Shown: positions 35,906-44,800 of the stretch, one piece after another | Numbering within the stretch: the stretch's first letter is position 1 | How the letters are laid out: the number at the start of each line of letters is the position of its first letter | From: Symbiodinium sp. CCMP2592 | Lineage: Eukaryota; Sar; Dinophyceae; Suessiales; Symbiodiniaceae | Assembly: GCA_905221615.1 (NCBI GenBank) | Contig: CAJNDT010005997.1 | Span: 124,001 to 188,000, forward strand | DNA length: 64,000 nt | Reading direction: 5' to 3' | Made by a program: the position numbers and the translations under genes | Notes under the pieces: model-generated | What the model was told of the DNA's origin: nothing | The model's database searches: none | The model's input: only the letters and a program-made list of their open reading frames with translations

Positions 35906-35923
35906 GGTTATGAGCGCCCAACC
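35906..35923 (+). promoter_or_regulatory. Candidate primer-binding site
   Basis: GGTTATGAGCGCC lies directly after the 5' LTR, where Copia elements bind a tRNA 3' end. It loosely resembles the initiator-Met type site TGGTATCAGAGC of other Copia elements. The first gag ATG lies inside it. Confidence 0.4.
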
Positions 35924-36425
35924 TCCAGTGCCGTCTCCCCCGACTTTGGAAGGAGAGGCCAACGGGCCGCAGTATGAGGGCATGCGAGAAGAGCGCCAGA
36001 TGGCAACCGGACAGAGCCCACAAGTGGGCCAGGCCAATGAGCCCCAATTGATGGTCAATGGTGTCGATCCTCCACGGGTGAGTGCTGCTCGCGAAGAACC
36101 GCCCCCGGCGGGACCGCGGGTAGCAGGCTCGCCCCTGGAGGGCCGCACGTTGACTGATGAAGCAGCTGGAAGCGCGGTGGCACCTGGTTTTTTCCGCGGA
36201 CAAGTGGGCATGGACACGGCAATAAGCCCATCGAGCAGTGCTGGCTATGAATCACTACCTACGAGACCGTCTTCACCTATGAGACCCCAGAGTGGGCAAC
36301 CGCACGAGGCAGAGAGGACGGTGGCTATGGAGTATTCTGTGCAGAATGCTGGTGGTCAACCGGTGGTTCGTTGGGTGGCAAGACTGACGGAGTTTTTGAG
36401 ATCCGAGCAACGGGTTTCAGGGTAG
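35910..36425 (+). CDS. gag: Gag, N-terminal part (element 1)
   Basis: This is the first ATG after the LTR; an upstream in-frame start at 35895 lies within the LTR. The 171-codon product is Pro-, Ser- and Gly-rich and low in complexity. It ends in the stretch VRWVARLTEFLRSEQ, which looks like the conserved close of the N-terminal region in dinoflagellate Copia gags. A stop (TAG) follows at 36423, and the sequence then makes sense again in the +1 frame from about 36418, so an indel or frameshift separates it from the next part. The product should be the start of the capsid-forming polyprotein, which packages element RNA in cytoplasmic particles. Confidence 0.7.
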   Translation: MSAQPPVPSPPTLEGEANGPQYEGMREERQMATGQSPQVGQANEPQLMVNGVDPPRVSAAREEPPPAGPRVAGSPLEGRTLTDEAAGSAVAPGFFRGQVGMDTAISPSSSAGYESLPTRPSSPMRPQSGQPHEAERTVAMEYSVQNAGGQPVVRWVARLTEFLRSEQRVSG

Positions 36426-36429
36426 GTTT

Positions 36430-37257
36430 ATGGAAGGGTTAGGGTTAGGTGTAACAACAGGCCAGCCTTCAGGATTCACCACACTCCCTGAGCAGCAAGC
36501 CTACTCTACAAACCACCAGCAGCAGCTCGTGACGCACCAAGCAGCAGCCCAGTCCCCGGCGATGACAGTGGCTAGACCTTGCGACTTGCAAAACCACAGT
36601 TTGAGGCAGCGACCGCCACCACCACCTTTGCCGATAAGGATGCCATCGCCAATGGGACGAAGATCTCCTTCTCCACCTCCACCTCCTCCGGTGCAGGCGC
36701 CGAGTTTACCGTGGCTTTCCAGGAATCCTTCATCACCACCGGCACCTCCACAATGGGAACATCATCTCTTCACGCCGGAGCAAGCCACTCACTTAGAACG
36801 GCATCAGCATGAGGCCCCCTGGCTGTACTCTCGAAGGGGCCCTCCTAGCTCAACGTCGTCTGAAGAGGTTCAAGCTGAAGTCCAAAGGCAACTTCGAAGT
36901 TTCGTAGAACGGCATGATGGTGAGGCTAGGCGTCTTCGTGATGAGGTCCAACAGCTACAAGGGGAACGAGATCGTCTTGCAAGGCAGCTAGCACGTGATC
37001 AGACAGGAGAGGGTCACCAAGAACGTGATCGGGCTGTGGAGGGTCACCAAGGGCATGATCGGACTGTGGAGGGTCACCAAGGACGTGATCGGACTACAGA
37101 GGATCGTGAAGTATACGTGATCGGACTACAGAGGGTCACCAACTACGTGATCGGGCTTCTGAAGGTCATGAGGGGCGCGTGCGGTCTGCTGAAGGCCGTT
37201 ACCAAAGACGAGATCGCTCTACCGAAGGCCTTCACCAAGGACGTGATCGGGCCTTAG
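36430..37257 (+). CDS. gag: Gag, middle part (element 1)
   Basis: This is the 275-codon frame that continues gag. It holds a Pro-rich block, then a charged, probably coiled-coil stretch (VQRQLRSFVERHDGEARRLR, through the LQGERDRLARQL region), and then decapeptide repeats of the type EGHQGRDRA. It overlaps the next frame over 37110-37257. The overlap arises because one repeat unit (37084-37115) is 32 bp instead of 30, after which the decapeptides continue in the other frame. The last 40 or so codons of this ORF are therefore probably not the natural continuation. Confidence 0.7.
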   Translation: MEGLGLGVTTGQPSGFTTLPEQQAYSTNHQQQLVTHQAAAQSPAMTVARPCDLQNHSLRQRPPPPPLPIRMPSPMGRRSPSPPPPPPVQAPSLPWLSRNPSSPPAPPQWEHHLFTPEQATHLERHQHEAPWLYSRRGPPSSTSSEEVQAEVQRQLRSFVERHDGEARRLRDEVQQLQGERDRLARQLARDQTGEGHQERDRAVEGHQGHDRTVEGHQGRDRTTEDREVYVIGLQRVTNYVIGLLKVMRGACGLLKAVTKDEIALPKAFTKDVIGP

Positions 37258-37421
37258 AGGGTCACCAAGGACGTGATCGGGCTTCAAAGGGTCACCAAGG
37301 ACGTGATCGGGCTTCAGAGGGTCACCAAGGACGTGATCGGGCTTCAGAGGGTCACCAAGGACGTGATCGGGCTTCAGAGGGTCACCAAGGACGAGATCGG
37401 GCTTCAGAGGGTCGTTATGTG
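36994..37421 (+). repeat. Fourteen 30-bp repeats coding GRDRASEGHQ-like decapeptides
   Basis: Units start at 36994, 37024, 37054, 37084, 37116, 37146, 37176, 37209, 37242, 37272, 37302, 37332, 37362 and 37392. Most are 30 bp; one is 32 bp (a frame break) and two are 33 bp. The last five are nearly identical. The peptide is highly charged (Arg, Asp, Glu, His) and may form an extended RNA-binding or helical region. Confidence 0.95.
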
Positions 37422-40400
37422 TCCAGTCATGATGTTGGTCGGGATGCCGTACCTGGTCACAGTCAGACAACAGAGTACTTTGACTTGGCAGCAGGCGATA
37501 GAGCTCTACGTGATCAACAGCGACTTCCTTCCGAACTTGATCCACCAAAGGAGCAGGAGCAAGATGGCGCGAAGGCTAGTGGAAACCCCTCTACGATGGA
37601 GCTGTTGGGGTTCATCGCTACGGGGATGAAGCAGCTACAAGAGGTCCAGTTGAAGCAGATGGAGAAGAAGTCGGACATGCCGGAAATTGTCAAACCGGGC
37701 ATTTCTTCTCTCCCAGCTCTGAGCTCGCCGGGCCAAGACACGAGTCCTGTCGACATACAGGATTGGTTGGAGGAAGTCGGAGGTGTGATGACTGACTTGA
37801 GCGACTCCAGCTGGGAGTGGTGGCTTCAGACCCGGGACTTGGCGGAAGAACACTACCGCAAGTGGGTAAAGTCTACGCCCATGGAGAAGATCTCTTTGTC
37901 GATGCCGAAGAGTCCGAGTCTGGAGCAGGGCCGTTATGGGAGAGTGAATGCGAGAGCGGCGGGAATGGTGCTTGCCGCGCTCCCTCAGGAGGTGAAGTCT
38001 GAGATGATCACGAAGAAGGTGACGGGAAGCACGGCAAGTTTGATCTTCAGGCTCCTCACGGCGTACCGGCCAGGAGGGGAAAAGGAGAAGACCTTGTTGC
38101 TGCAGCAGCTCACGGCTCCCGAACCGGCCAGTACGGCAGAAGAAGCGGTACAGGGACTACGACGCTGGGGCCGGTGGCATTCTCGTGCAAAGGACCTCAC
38201 AGTGACGGTTCCGGATCCGGTCTTGATGATAAAGGGCCTTGCGGTGATCGTCTCTGGAGTTCTGAGCCGACATCAAGATGTGTGGCTGCGCACTTCAATG
38301 GTGCGTCAGAAGCTGCAACTAGACAGCAATCCCAGCGAGGAGTCTACCTTGGACTACCATAAGCACCTGCAGGCCGAAATGGAGTTGTTGAGTACTGCGG
38401 CAGCCCCTTCAGCGAAGGCTACTCCAAAGATAAGGAGCGCTACTACGACGGCAGAGCAGTCAACTACGGCGCCTACGGCAACCTCCTCTACTACCACACC
38501 GGCGGCAAGGCCCAAGGCGTCACCTACCAAGGACAAGGCGTGCAAGTGGTTCGCTAAGACCGAAGGAGGCTGCAGACGTGGGGCGGACTGTCAGTTCGCC
38601 CACGAGTGGGGTACTACGGCGAAGGCGGGCAGATGCCTGGTATGCTCAAGCACGGGCCATCTCAAGAAGGACTGCCCGGTGAAGGACAAGGGTTCGGGTT
38701 TGCGTCAACCCAGACCAAAGTCTGAGCCCTCACCGCAAACCTCAGCTACTACCACTGCAGCAGCGAGGGCTTTGGCTACCACACCAGAGATCACTTCTTC
38801 TTCGACTACGATGCCTCCTCAGCCTGCGGCGGAACCTTCGCCTACTACGTCACCGACTTCATCACAATCCCGGGTTCCCCCAGAAGAGGAGCGCCCAGGA
38901 GAGTTGAAGCAGATGTTGGCGGATGCGTCCAAAATGTTGAAAACCATGATGGCCAACAACCCTTCCGGAACCCCGGCGGGATCAGCGACAACTCCGTCGT
39001 TTGAGTCTATCCAGAGGCAGTTAGATGAGCTGCGGCTGAAGTCTATGACCGTGGACAGCGCGTCAAGGGGAGCTTCGAGTTCTACGGGTTCCTCCTCACG
39101 GCCGCCTACGTATGAAGAGATACAAAGGCAGCTGGACTCCCTGAGGTTGAAGGTTATGAAGGTCACTAGTGCCGACGGCGAAGATAAGCAAGGAACCCTG
39201 TTGGATTCGGGATCTACGCATGTGCTTCGACCAGCCAAGGATGAAGAAGAATGCCGTGACTGTCAGCAGGTCTTTGTTACGCTGGCGGGAGATGAACAGC
39301 GGCTTCTCAACCAGACAACGAGTGGAAGCATCATCGTGGAGCCCAGCAAGTCCAAGGATGTTCAGTCCATAATCCCGTTTGGGAAGGTCATCGAATGCTT
39401 GGGGTGTACCTTGAAATGGTCTAAGGGCGGCTTTTACCTCCACCACCCCAAGTTCGGCCGCATAAAGACCCATGTTCGAGCAGGATGTCCAGAGATCACT
39501 GATGCAGGTCAGGCGGCAGCGATCATCGCCGAGCTTGAGATGAAGAAGGTTGCGGAGCTCAAGGAAAAGACACGGGAGCTTCAGGATCAGCTCACTGCGA
39601 TTCGGATGCTCGAGGACCGCAAGGCTGATTGGAGAGTGTTGTTGGGAAGGTATTCGGAACAAGGGTGCGCGGCTGATGGTTTGCAGGCCTTGTTCACCTC
39701 CCCGGCGTTTGTCAGAATGCCCAACGAGTTGAGGACCCTGGTTGCCCCGGAGATGAATTGCTCACCCGATGCGGGCTGGGACTACCTTAAGCTCCTACCA
39801 GTGCCCAGACGGATGAGGAAGCGACTCCTTAGGTCGAGCTGTTGGGTGTTGAACATGTTTGCGGGCGGCAAGAAAGGAGACCCCATCCAAACCTTTGCTG
39901 GAGCTACTTCGTCAAGACATAGGGGCGAGGTTGTGGTGATCAACGTCGATGTAACTTTGTCGCCGGGGTGGAACCTTCAAGGGGAGCTCTATAAGGCCCT
40001 CCTGTGGGGAGCTATGAACTCGAAGGTGAAGGCGGTGATCTCCTCGCCCCCTGTCGGAGGTTTGTCCATGGACGGTGTGACGGAATCCAATGGGAGCCCA
40101 TCGCATAGATACATGAAGGGCTTTGAGATGCTGTCCAAGACGCTCTTTCTGTACCTGGTGGCCTATACAGCCTCCGAGGGTGCGGAACCCTCGTTGTCAG
40201 TTGGTGCGCCAGTTGACAGTCGCGGATTTTGGGAGCTTGAGATGGTTAAGGGCTTCCAGGAAGTGGTGAAGGAGATTGGAGTTAAGGAGTGCGTGCTTGA
40301 GCAAGGTGCTTTTGGACATCCTGAGAAAGCTCCTGTTAGGCTTCTTCACAATGTTGGTTTGGAAGTTCATCATGGGCTGAAGGACTCGCGTCCCGACCAC

Positions 40401-41861
40401 CTACGTCCCCCTCGAGATCCTGACTTTCCTGATCGAAGATGGTGTCCAGGCCTACGACGTGCGATACTTGAAGGCATTAAGGCTTTGGGCCTTGGGGATG
40501 GTGCAGAGGGCTATGAGTCGGAGGGCGAGTGCGAACTTCGGAAATTGACCAAAGAGCAGGGTTGGCGACTCCACATTCAACGAGACCATGTTCCTTTCAG
40601 AAAGGACTGCGAGCAGTGTGTGATGACTTTGGGAACGGGGCGCCCGCACAGGCGAGTTCACCAAAAAAGCTGCTATGTGCTGAGTGTTGATGTGGGTGGT
40701 CCTTTGAGATTCCCCAGCAAGGATGCACACGGCTCTGGGTACAAGTACTTCCTGGCGGCATCCTACACCAAGCCCCGCTTCTCAGACTTAGAGCCGCTTG
40801 ATGAGGACCCGCCACCCGACCTTGCCGATGAGGACTACGACTTCTCTACGCTTGAGGACGGGGAGGTCGACCCTGGAGGGATAGCGGACGACGAGTTCAG
40901 TGCACAAGGCGGTGTATGGGATGAAGATGAGCTTGCCGAGTACGAAACTTCGGAGGCAGACGTCAATGAAGACCCGGCAATGAAGAAGGTTCACGGCACC
41001 AATGGACTGTGGGACGATGATGATTTGGCGGCCATCGAACAGGAAAAGGATGCGAAGGCCACGGAAGATGAGGAGGGGAACGCGGAGGCTCAGACGGACT
41101 TTCTCTACTACTTCAAGCCTTTGAAGGGGAAGAGCGGGAAGCATGTCCTCAAGGCGATACAAGAAGTGGTTCTACAACTACGAATGGAAAACCTTCCTGT
41201 GGTTCGGATTCATGCGGACCGGGCCCACGAGTTGAGATCGGAAAGCCTTCGTCAGTGGACCTTAGACAACAATATCCTCCTCACGCGGACGGAGGGCCAG
41301 TCCCCCCAGTCCAATGGGACGGCTGAGCGAGCCGTTCGTTTCCTAAAGGGGCGGGCACGTTCGCTACTACGATCTGCTGGACTACATCCACAACACTGGG
41401 CCACCGCCATGGCTACAGCAGCACATCGTCAACGTGAAGATTGTTTGCGACCAGAAGCCACGAGTGTACCCCCTGCGTATGGCACGAAGGTGGCGATAAA
41501 GAAAAAATACTACGGCCAAGGCGGAAAACTTGATCTACTACCTCGATGGGTTAAGGGAACCTACATGGGGCCGGTGTGGGACGTTAACCAGGGCTCAGCA
41601 ATACTCGAGGATGAGACCAACCGCTTCACGGTGTCTACGCATGTGAGGGCAAAACTTGTGGACCCAGGCACTATCGACCAGGAGCCGGAGTTGAAGGTTG
41701 AACCACCGCCCAGGAGAAGATTGTCAGCAAAGACTACGGTGGACAAGGACGGGTTGAAGATAAAGGCGATGTCTGTGAAGGAGGCACGAGAAGTGCAAGG
41801 GAAGTTGCAAAGGGAGATAGTGGAGTTTCTCAAGACTGGCGACTCCCTTGGGCGGAGTTAA
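37110..41861 (+). CDS. pol: Gag C-terminus, protease, methyltransferase-like domain and integrase (element 1)
   Basis: The frame is open from the stop at 37107; there is no ATG near its start, so it is read as a continuation of gag. Domains in order: decapeptide repeats; gag core (around 37700-38390, with DIQDWLEEVGGVMTDLSD); a C-X9-C-X5-C-X3-H finger at 38541-38603 and a CCHC knuckle starting 38634, typical of nucleic-acid-binding gag ends; aspartic protease with LLDSGS at 39204; a Rossmann methyltransferase-like domain at about 39830-40400; an HHCC zinc site (H-X4-H-X6-C-X2-C) near 40572-40622; and integrase with catalytic D at 40689, D at 41217 and E at 41325 (D-35-E between the last two). 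An acidic insert of about 120 residues lies between the first and second D. The frame ends at TAA 41859, and RT follows in the +1 frame. Confidence 0.9.
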   Translation, partial: SIRDRTTEGHQLRDRASEGHEGRVRSAEGRYQRRDRSTEGLHQGRDRALEGHQGRDRASKGHQGRDRASEGHQGRDRASEGHQGRDRASEGHQGRDRASEGRYVSSHDVGRDAVPGHSQTTEYFDLAAGDRALRDQQRLPSELDPPKEQEQDGAKASGNPSTMELLGFIATGMKQLQEVQLKQMEKKSDMPEIVKPGISSLPALSSPGQDTSPVDIQDWLEEVGGVMTDLSDSSWEWWLQTRDLAEEHYRKWVKSTPMEKISLSMPKSPSLEQGRYGRVNARAAGMVLAALPQEVKSEMITKKVTGSTASLIFRLLTAYRPGGEKEKTLLLQQLTAPEPASTAEEAVQGLRRWGRWHSRAKDLTVTVPDPVLMIKGLAVIVSGVLSRHQDVWLRTSMVRQKLQLDSNPSEESTLDYHKHLQAEMELLSTAAAPSAKATPKIRSATTTAEQSTTAPTATSSTTTPAARPKASPTKDKACKWFAKTEGGCRRGADCQFAHEWGTTAKAGRCLVCSSTGHLKKDCPVKDKGSGLRQPRPKSEPSPQTSATTTAAARALATTPEITSSSTTMPPQPAAEPSPTTSPTSSQSRVPPEEERPGELKQMLADASKMLKTMMANNPSGTPAGSATTPSFESIQRQLDELRLKSMTVDSASRGASSSTGSSSRPPTYEEIQRQLDSLRLKVMKVTSADGEDKQGTLLDSGSTHVLRPAKDEEECRDCQQVFVTLAGDEQRLLNQTTSGSIIVEPSKSKDVQSIIPFGKVIECLGCTLKWSKGGFYLHHPKFGRIKTHVRAGCPEITDAGQAAAIIAELEMKKVAELKEKTRELQDQLTAIRMLEDRKADWRVLLGRYSEQGCAADGLQALFTSPAFVRMPNELRTLVAPEMNCSPDAGWDYLKLLPVPRRMRKRLLRSSCWVLNMFAGGKKGDPIQTFAGATSSRHRGEVVVINVDVTLSPGWNLQGELYKALLWGAMNSKVKAVISSPPVGGLSMDGVTESNGSPSHRYMKGFEMLSKTLFLYLVAYTASEGAEPSLSVGAPVDSRGFWELEMVKGFQEVVKEIGVKECVLEQGAFGHPEKAPVRLLHNVGLEVHHGLKDSRPDHLRPPRDPDFPDRRWCPGLRRAILEGIKALGLGDGAEGYESEGECELRKLTKEQGWRLHIQRDHVPFRKDCEQCVMTLGTGRPHRRVHQKSCYVLSVDVGGPLRFPSKDAHGSGYKYFLAASYTKPRFSDLEPLDEDPPPDLADEDYDFSTLEDGEVDPGGIADDEFSAQGGVWDEDELAEYETSEADVNEDPAMKKVHGTNGLWDDDDLAAIEQEKDAKATEDEEGNAEAQTDFLYYFKPLKGKSGKHVLKAIQEVVLQLRMENLPVVRIHADRAHELRSESLRQWTLDNNILLTRTEGQSPQSNGTAERAVRFLKGRARSLLRSAGLHPQHWATAMATAAHRQREDCLRPEATSVPPAYGTKVAIKKKYYGQGGKLDLLPRWVKGTYMGPVWDVNQGSAILEDETNRFTVSTHVRAKLVDPGTIDQEPELKVEPPPRRRLSAKTTVDKDGLKIKAMSVKEAREVQGKLQREIVEFLKTGDSLGRS

Positions 41862-44800
41862 TCGTCCTCAACTACAATCCCAAGAACTTCAACCTGAGAG
41901 CTCGTACGTCACATTGGGAGCCTTCCAACATGGTGGGGTAGTTGGTGTCACCAATGCAACGAAGGACCACCAGAGCTTGGCGAAGAAGGTGTGCGAGTTA
42001 GTTACCCTGGCCTTTCCTGAAGAGGTGTTCTCCTCTGTGACGATTGTTCGTGATACTTGTATGCCTGTTCACCGAGATTGCTTCAATGATCGCAAAACCT
42101 ATAACCTGGTTATCCCCTTGGATGTGACGGGTGATGCAGCGGTTTGGGAGGAGCTTTGTCCTGGTGATCAATTTCTGGGAAGCTATGAAACCAGGTGGCA
42201 TAAGGGTCGCGAAGTACCAGGTCAAGTTCACAGCCTAAAGGGAAATGTCAAGGTCAGACCTCATCGGCTCCATTGTGCAGTACAACCAAGTGAAGGACCG
42301 AGGCTTCTTTTAGCTGCGCACACCGTTGGTGGATGGAAAAAGCTTAAGGAGGAAGAGCTTCAGGAACTGATAGAAATGGGCTTCCAGATCCTCGGTGTTG
42401 AGGAGTACATCATGAAGCGAGCTGAAGTACAAGAACACCGGGAGGCTTTGCATTTACCGTGGGTGATTGAAGACGAAGATGTAGTTCACAACTTTAGTGG
42501 AAAAGACTCCCCAGCCGAAGTAGATGAGGATGTGGTTCGATGCGCAAAGGCGGCTGCAGACAACCTCTACACCTATGGCATTGAGGAGATCTTAGAATCA
42601 CTACAAGATGAACTACGTGTTGTTCATACAGTCCACCCTCGTGAAGTAGATCAGCACCTTCCCAGTTGGATTCCAGCCCTGAAGGCCGAGATGAGTACTC
42701 TCGAGGACATTGGCGCCATCAAGAGATTGGTAGGGCAGGCTGCGAAGGACTACTTGAACTTACCAGGAGTTCAGGTGGTGCCGGGGAAGGCCGTCTACAC
42801 GGTGAAGCCCCCAAACAAACCGGGCTCCAATTATCGTCGCAAAGCCCGTATTGTGGGCTGTGGAAACTTCCAGGCGAAGGACGACTCGGAGCAGAACTAC
42901 TCCGGCGGAGCTGCTGCGGAGGCGGTGAGACTTGGTGTTGCCCAAGCGGCAAGGCGAATATGGGCCATTTGCACAGGAGATGTGGTGAGCGCCTTTTTAC
43001 GGGCGCCTGTGCCGCAGGGCACGCGATTGGCGTTGAGGCCACCAGCAGTTCTTGTGCGCGCTGGATTAGCTGACCCCAGCGAGTTGTGGTCAGTGCATAT
43101 GGCACTATATGGATTTAGAAGTAGTCCTCGCTGGTGGGGCTGTCACAGGACAGGCATTATGAAGCAGGCGGTCACACCGGGCGGCTTGACCTTCCACCAA
43201 GGAGTTGCAGACTCTGAGGTCTGGCAGGTGCGAAATGGAGAAGGGGCCGTTCTCGGCCTTGTCATAATCTACGTGGATGATTTCTTCATTGCTGCGCCGA
43301 AGGAGATCTGCGAGGACATTTACAAGTGGTTGGCGGATACGTGGGAAACTACGCCCATTCAATATGCCTCCTCTACCTCACCAATCCGTTTCCTTGGAAT
43401 GGAAGTGCGAGAAGCTCGAACTGAGTCCGGGGAGTTTGAAGGGTACACCTTGGACCAAGAGGGCTATCTTCAAGAAGTACTACGACACCGGAACGTGAAA
43501 CCCGAGGAGAAGTCGTTGCTCCCGGCCACGAAGGAAACCCTTACGTTATCGGCTGATCAGGATCCACCTACGTTTAGGCCGGAGGACCTCAAGCTGGCGC
43601 AATCCCTTACAGGCGAACTCGCCTGGATGGCCCAGCGTTGTAGACCGGATCTAGCATATGTGGTGAGCATTATGGCGAGCTTGACTACCCGAGACCCAGT
43701 GCGGGTTGCTGCAATAGGCCGAAAGGCCTTGGCCTACCTAAACCATACGAGCTCGTGGAGACTGAGGTTTTGGACCGGTGGAAGCCCTACGTTGGTGACC
43801 TACACGGACTCTTCCTATGCTCCGGACGGAGACCGGAGTCATGGAGGCGCCGTTACGTTTTGGGGAACATGTCCTATCGCGTGGAGGAGTTCGCGCCAAC
43901 AGTTGGTCACTACGAGTTCCGCGGAGACGGAATTAGTGGCAGCTCATCATGGGTGCCAACAGATGGAGTCAATAGATGCTCTTCTCACGGATATGGGCGA
44001 GACTCCGGAACAGCGGGTGATCTACGTGGATAATGCTGCAGCGATAACACTGGCGACTTCCGAAGGTGGGAGTTGGAAGACACGTCATTTGAAAGTGAGA
44101 CATCGAGCTCTACGCCAGAAGGTTGAACAAGGCTGGGTCGAGGTTGTGTACTGCCCGGGCGATCAACAGCTGGCGGATGGACTCACGAAGCTACTGGCGT
44201 CGCAAAGAATGAACCAGATGATGTTGTTTTGGGGATTGTCGGCAGCTGGAGATCATGTTCGCCTACGGCAAGTTCAAGCTTCAGCAGAACAACAGAACCC
44301 AGAGCAACAAAGGACCGAGCAACGGACACTGGAGCAGCGCCAGCCAGCAGAACACACACCGACACCCACAGCACCACATCCGAATCCCGAAGGCCTGGGT
44401 TGTTGTTTGGGACTTATTGTTATTCTCCTAAACTTAGCTAAGGCTAGTGGTGAGGTTACTAACCCGGAAGCCCCAACTGCTCTGGCTGTGGATTCGTCCT
44501 TGGAGCTGTACGGCGTGGTGTTGATGCTGGGAATATGCTTTATTGCTTTATGGGAATGTGGAAGAGTGTGCTGGCGAAACCGCGGTGAGGCGATGCGCTT
44601 GAGGTCTCTTCAAGAATCCCAAAAGCTGTCCAAGAAGGAGATGCGCGAATTGAATGGTCTACTGAGGCGGAATCCCGCCCAACTGCAAGGACATGAGAAA
44701 GAACGGATGATCCAGTTGGCTGAGGCAACCGGAGTTGATCTTTCAGGAATCCTTGCTGGAACCGAAGGGCCACAGTTCGCTACTCCAAGTACTGTTCTAG

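Noticed and set aside
36994..37421. CRISPR-like array of 30-bp direct repeats
   Set aside because: Units are directly adjacent without spacers and code a decapeptide repeat in gag.
39096..39662. 188-codon minus-strand ORF within element 1
   Set aside because: It is a shadow of the protease-containing frame. The same holds for other antisense ORFs inside 36-45 kb and 58-64 kb.
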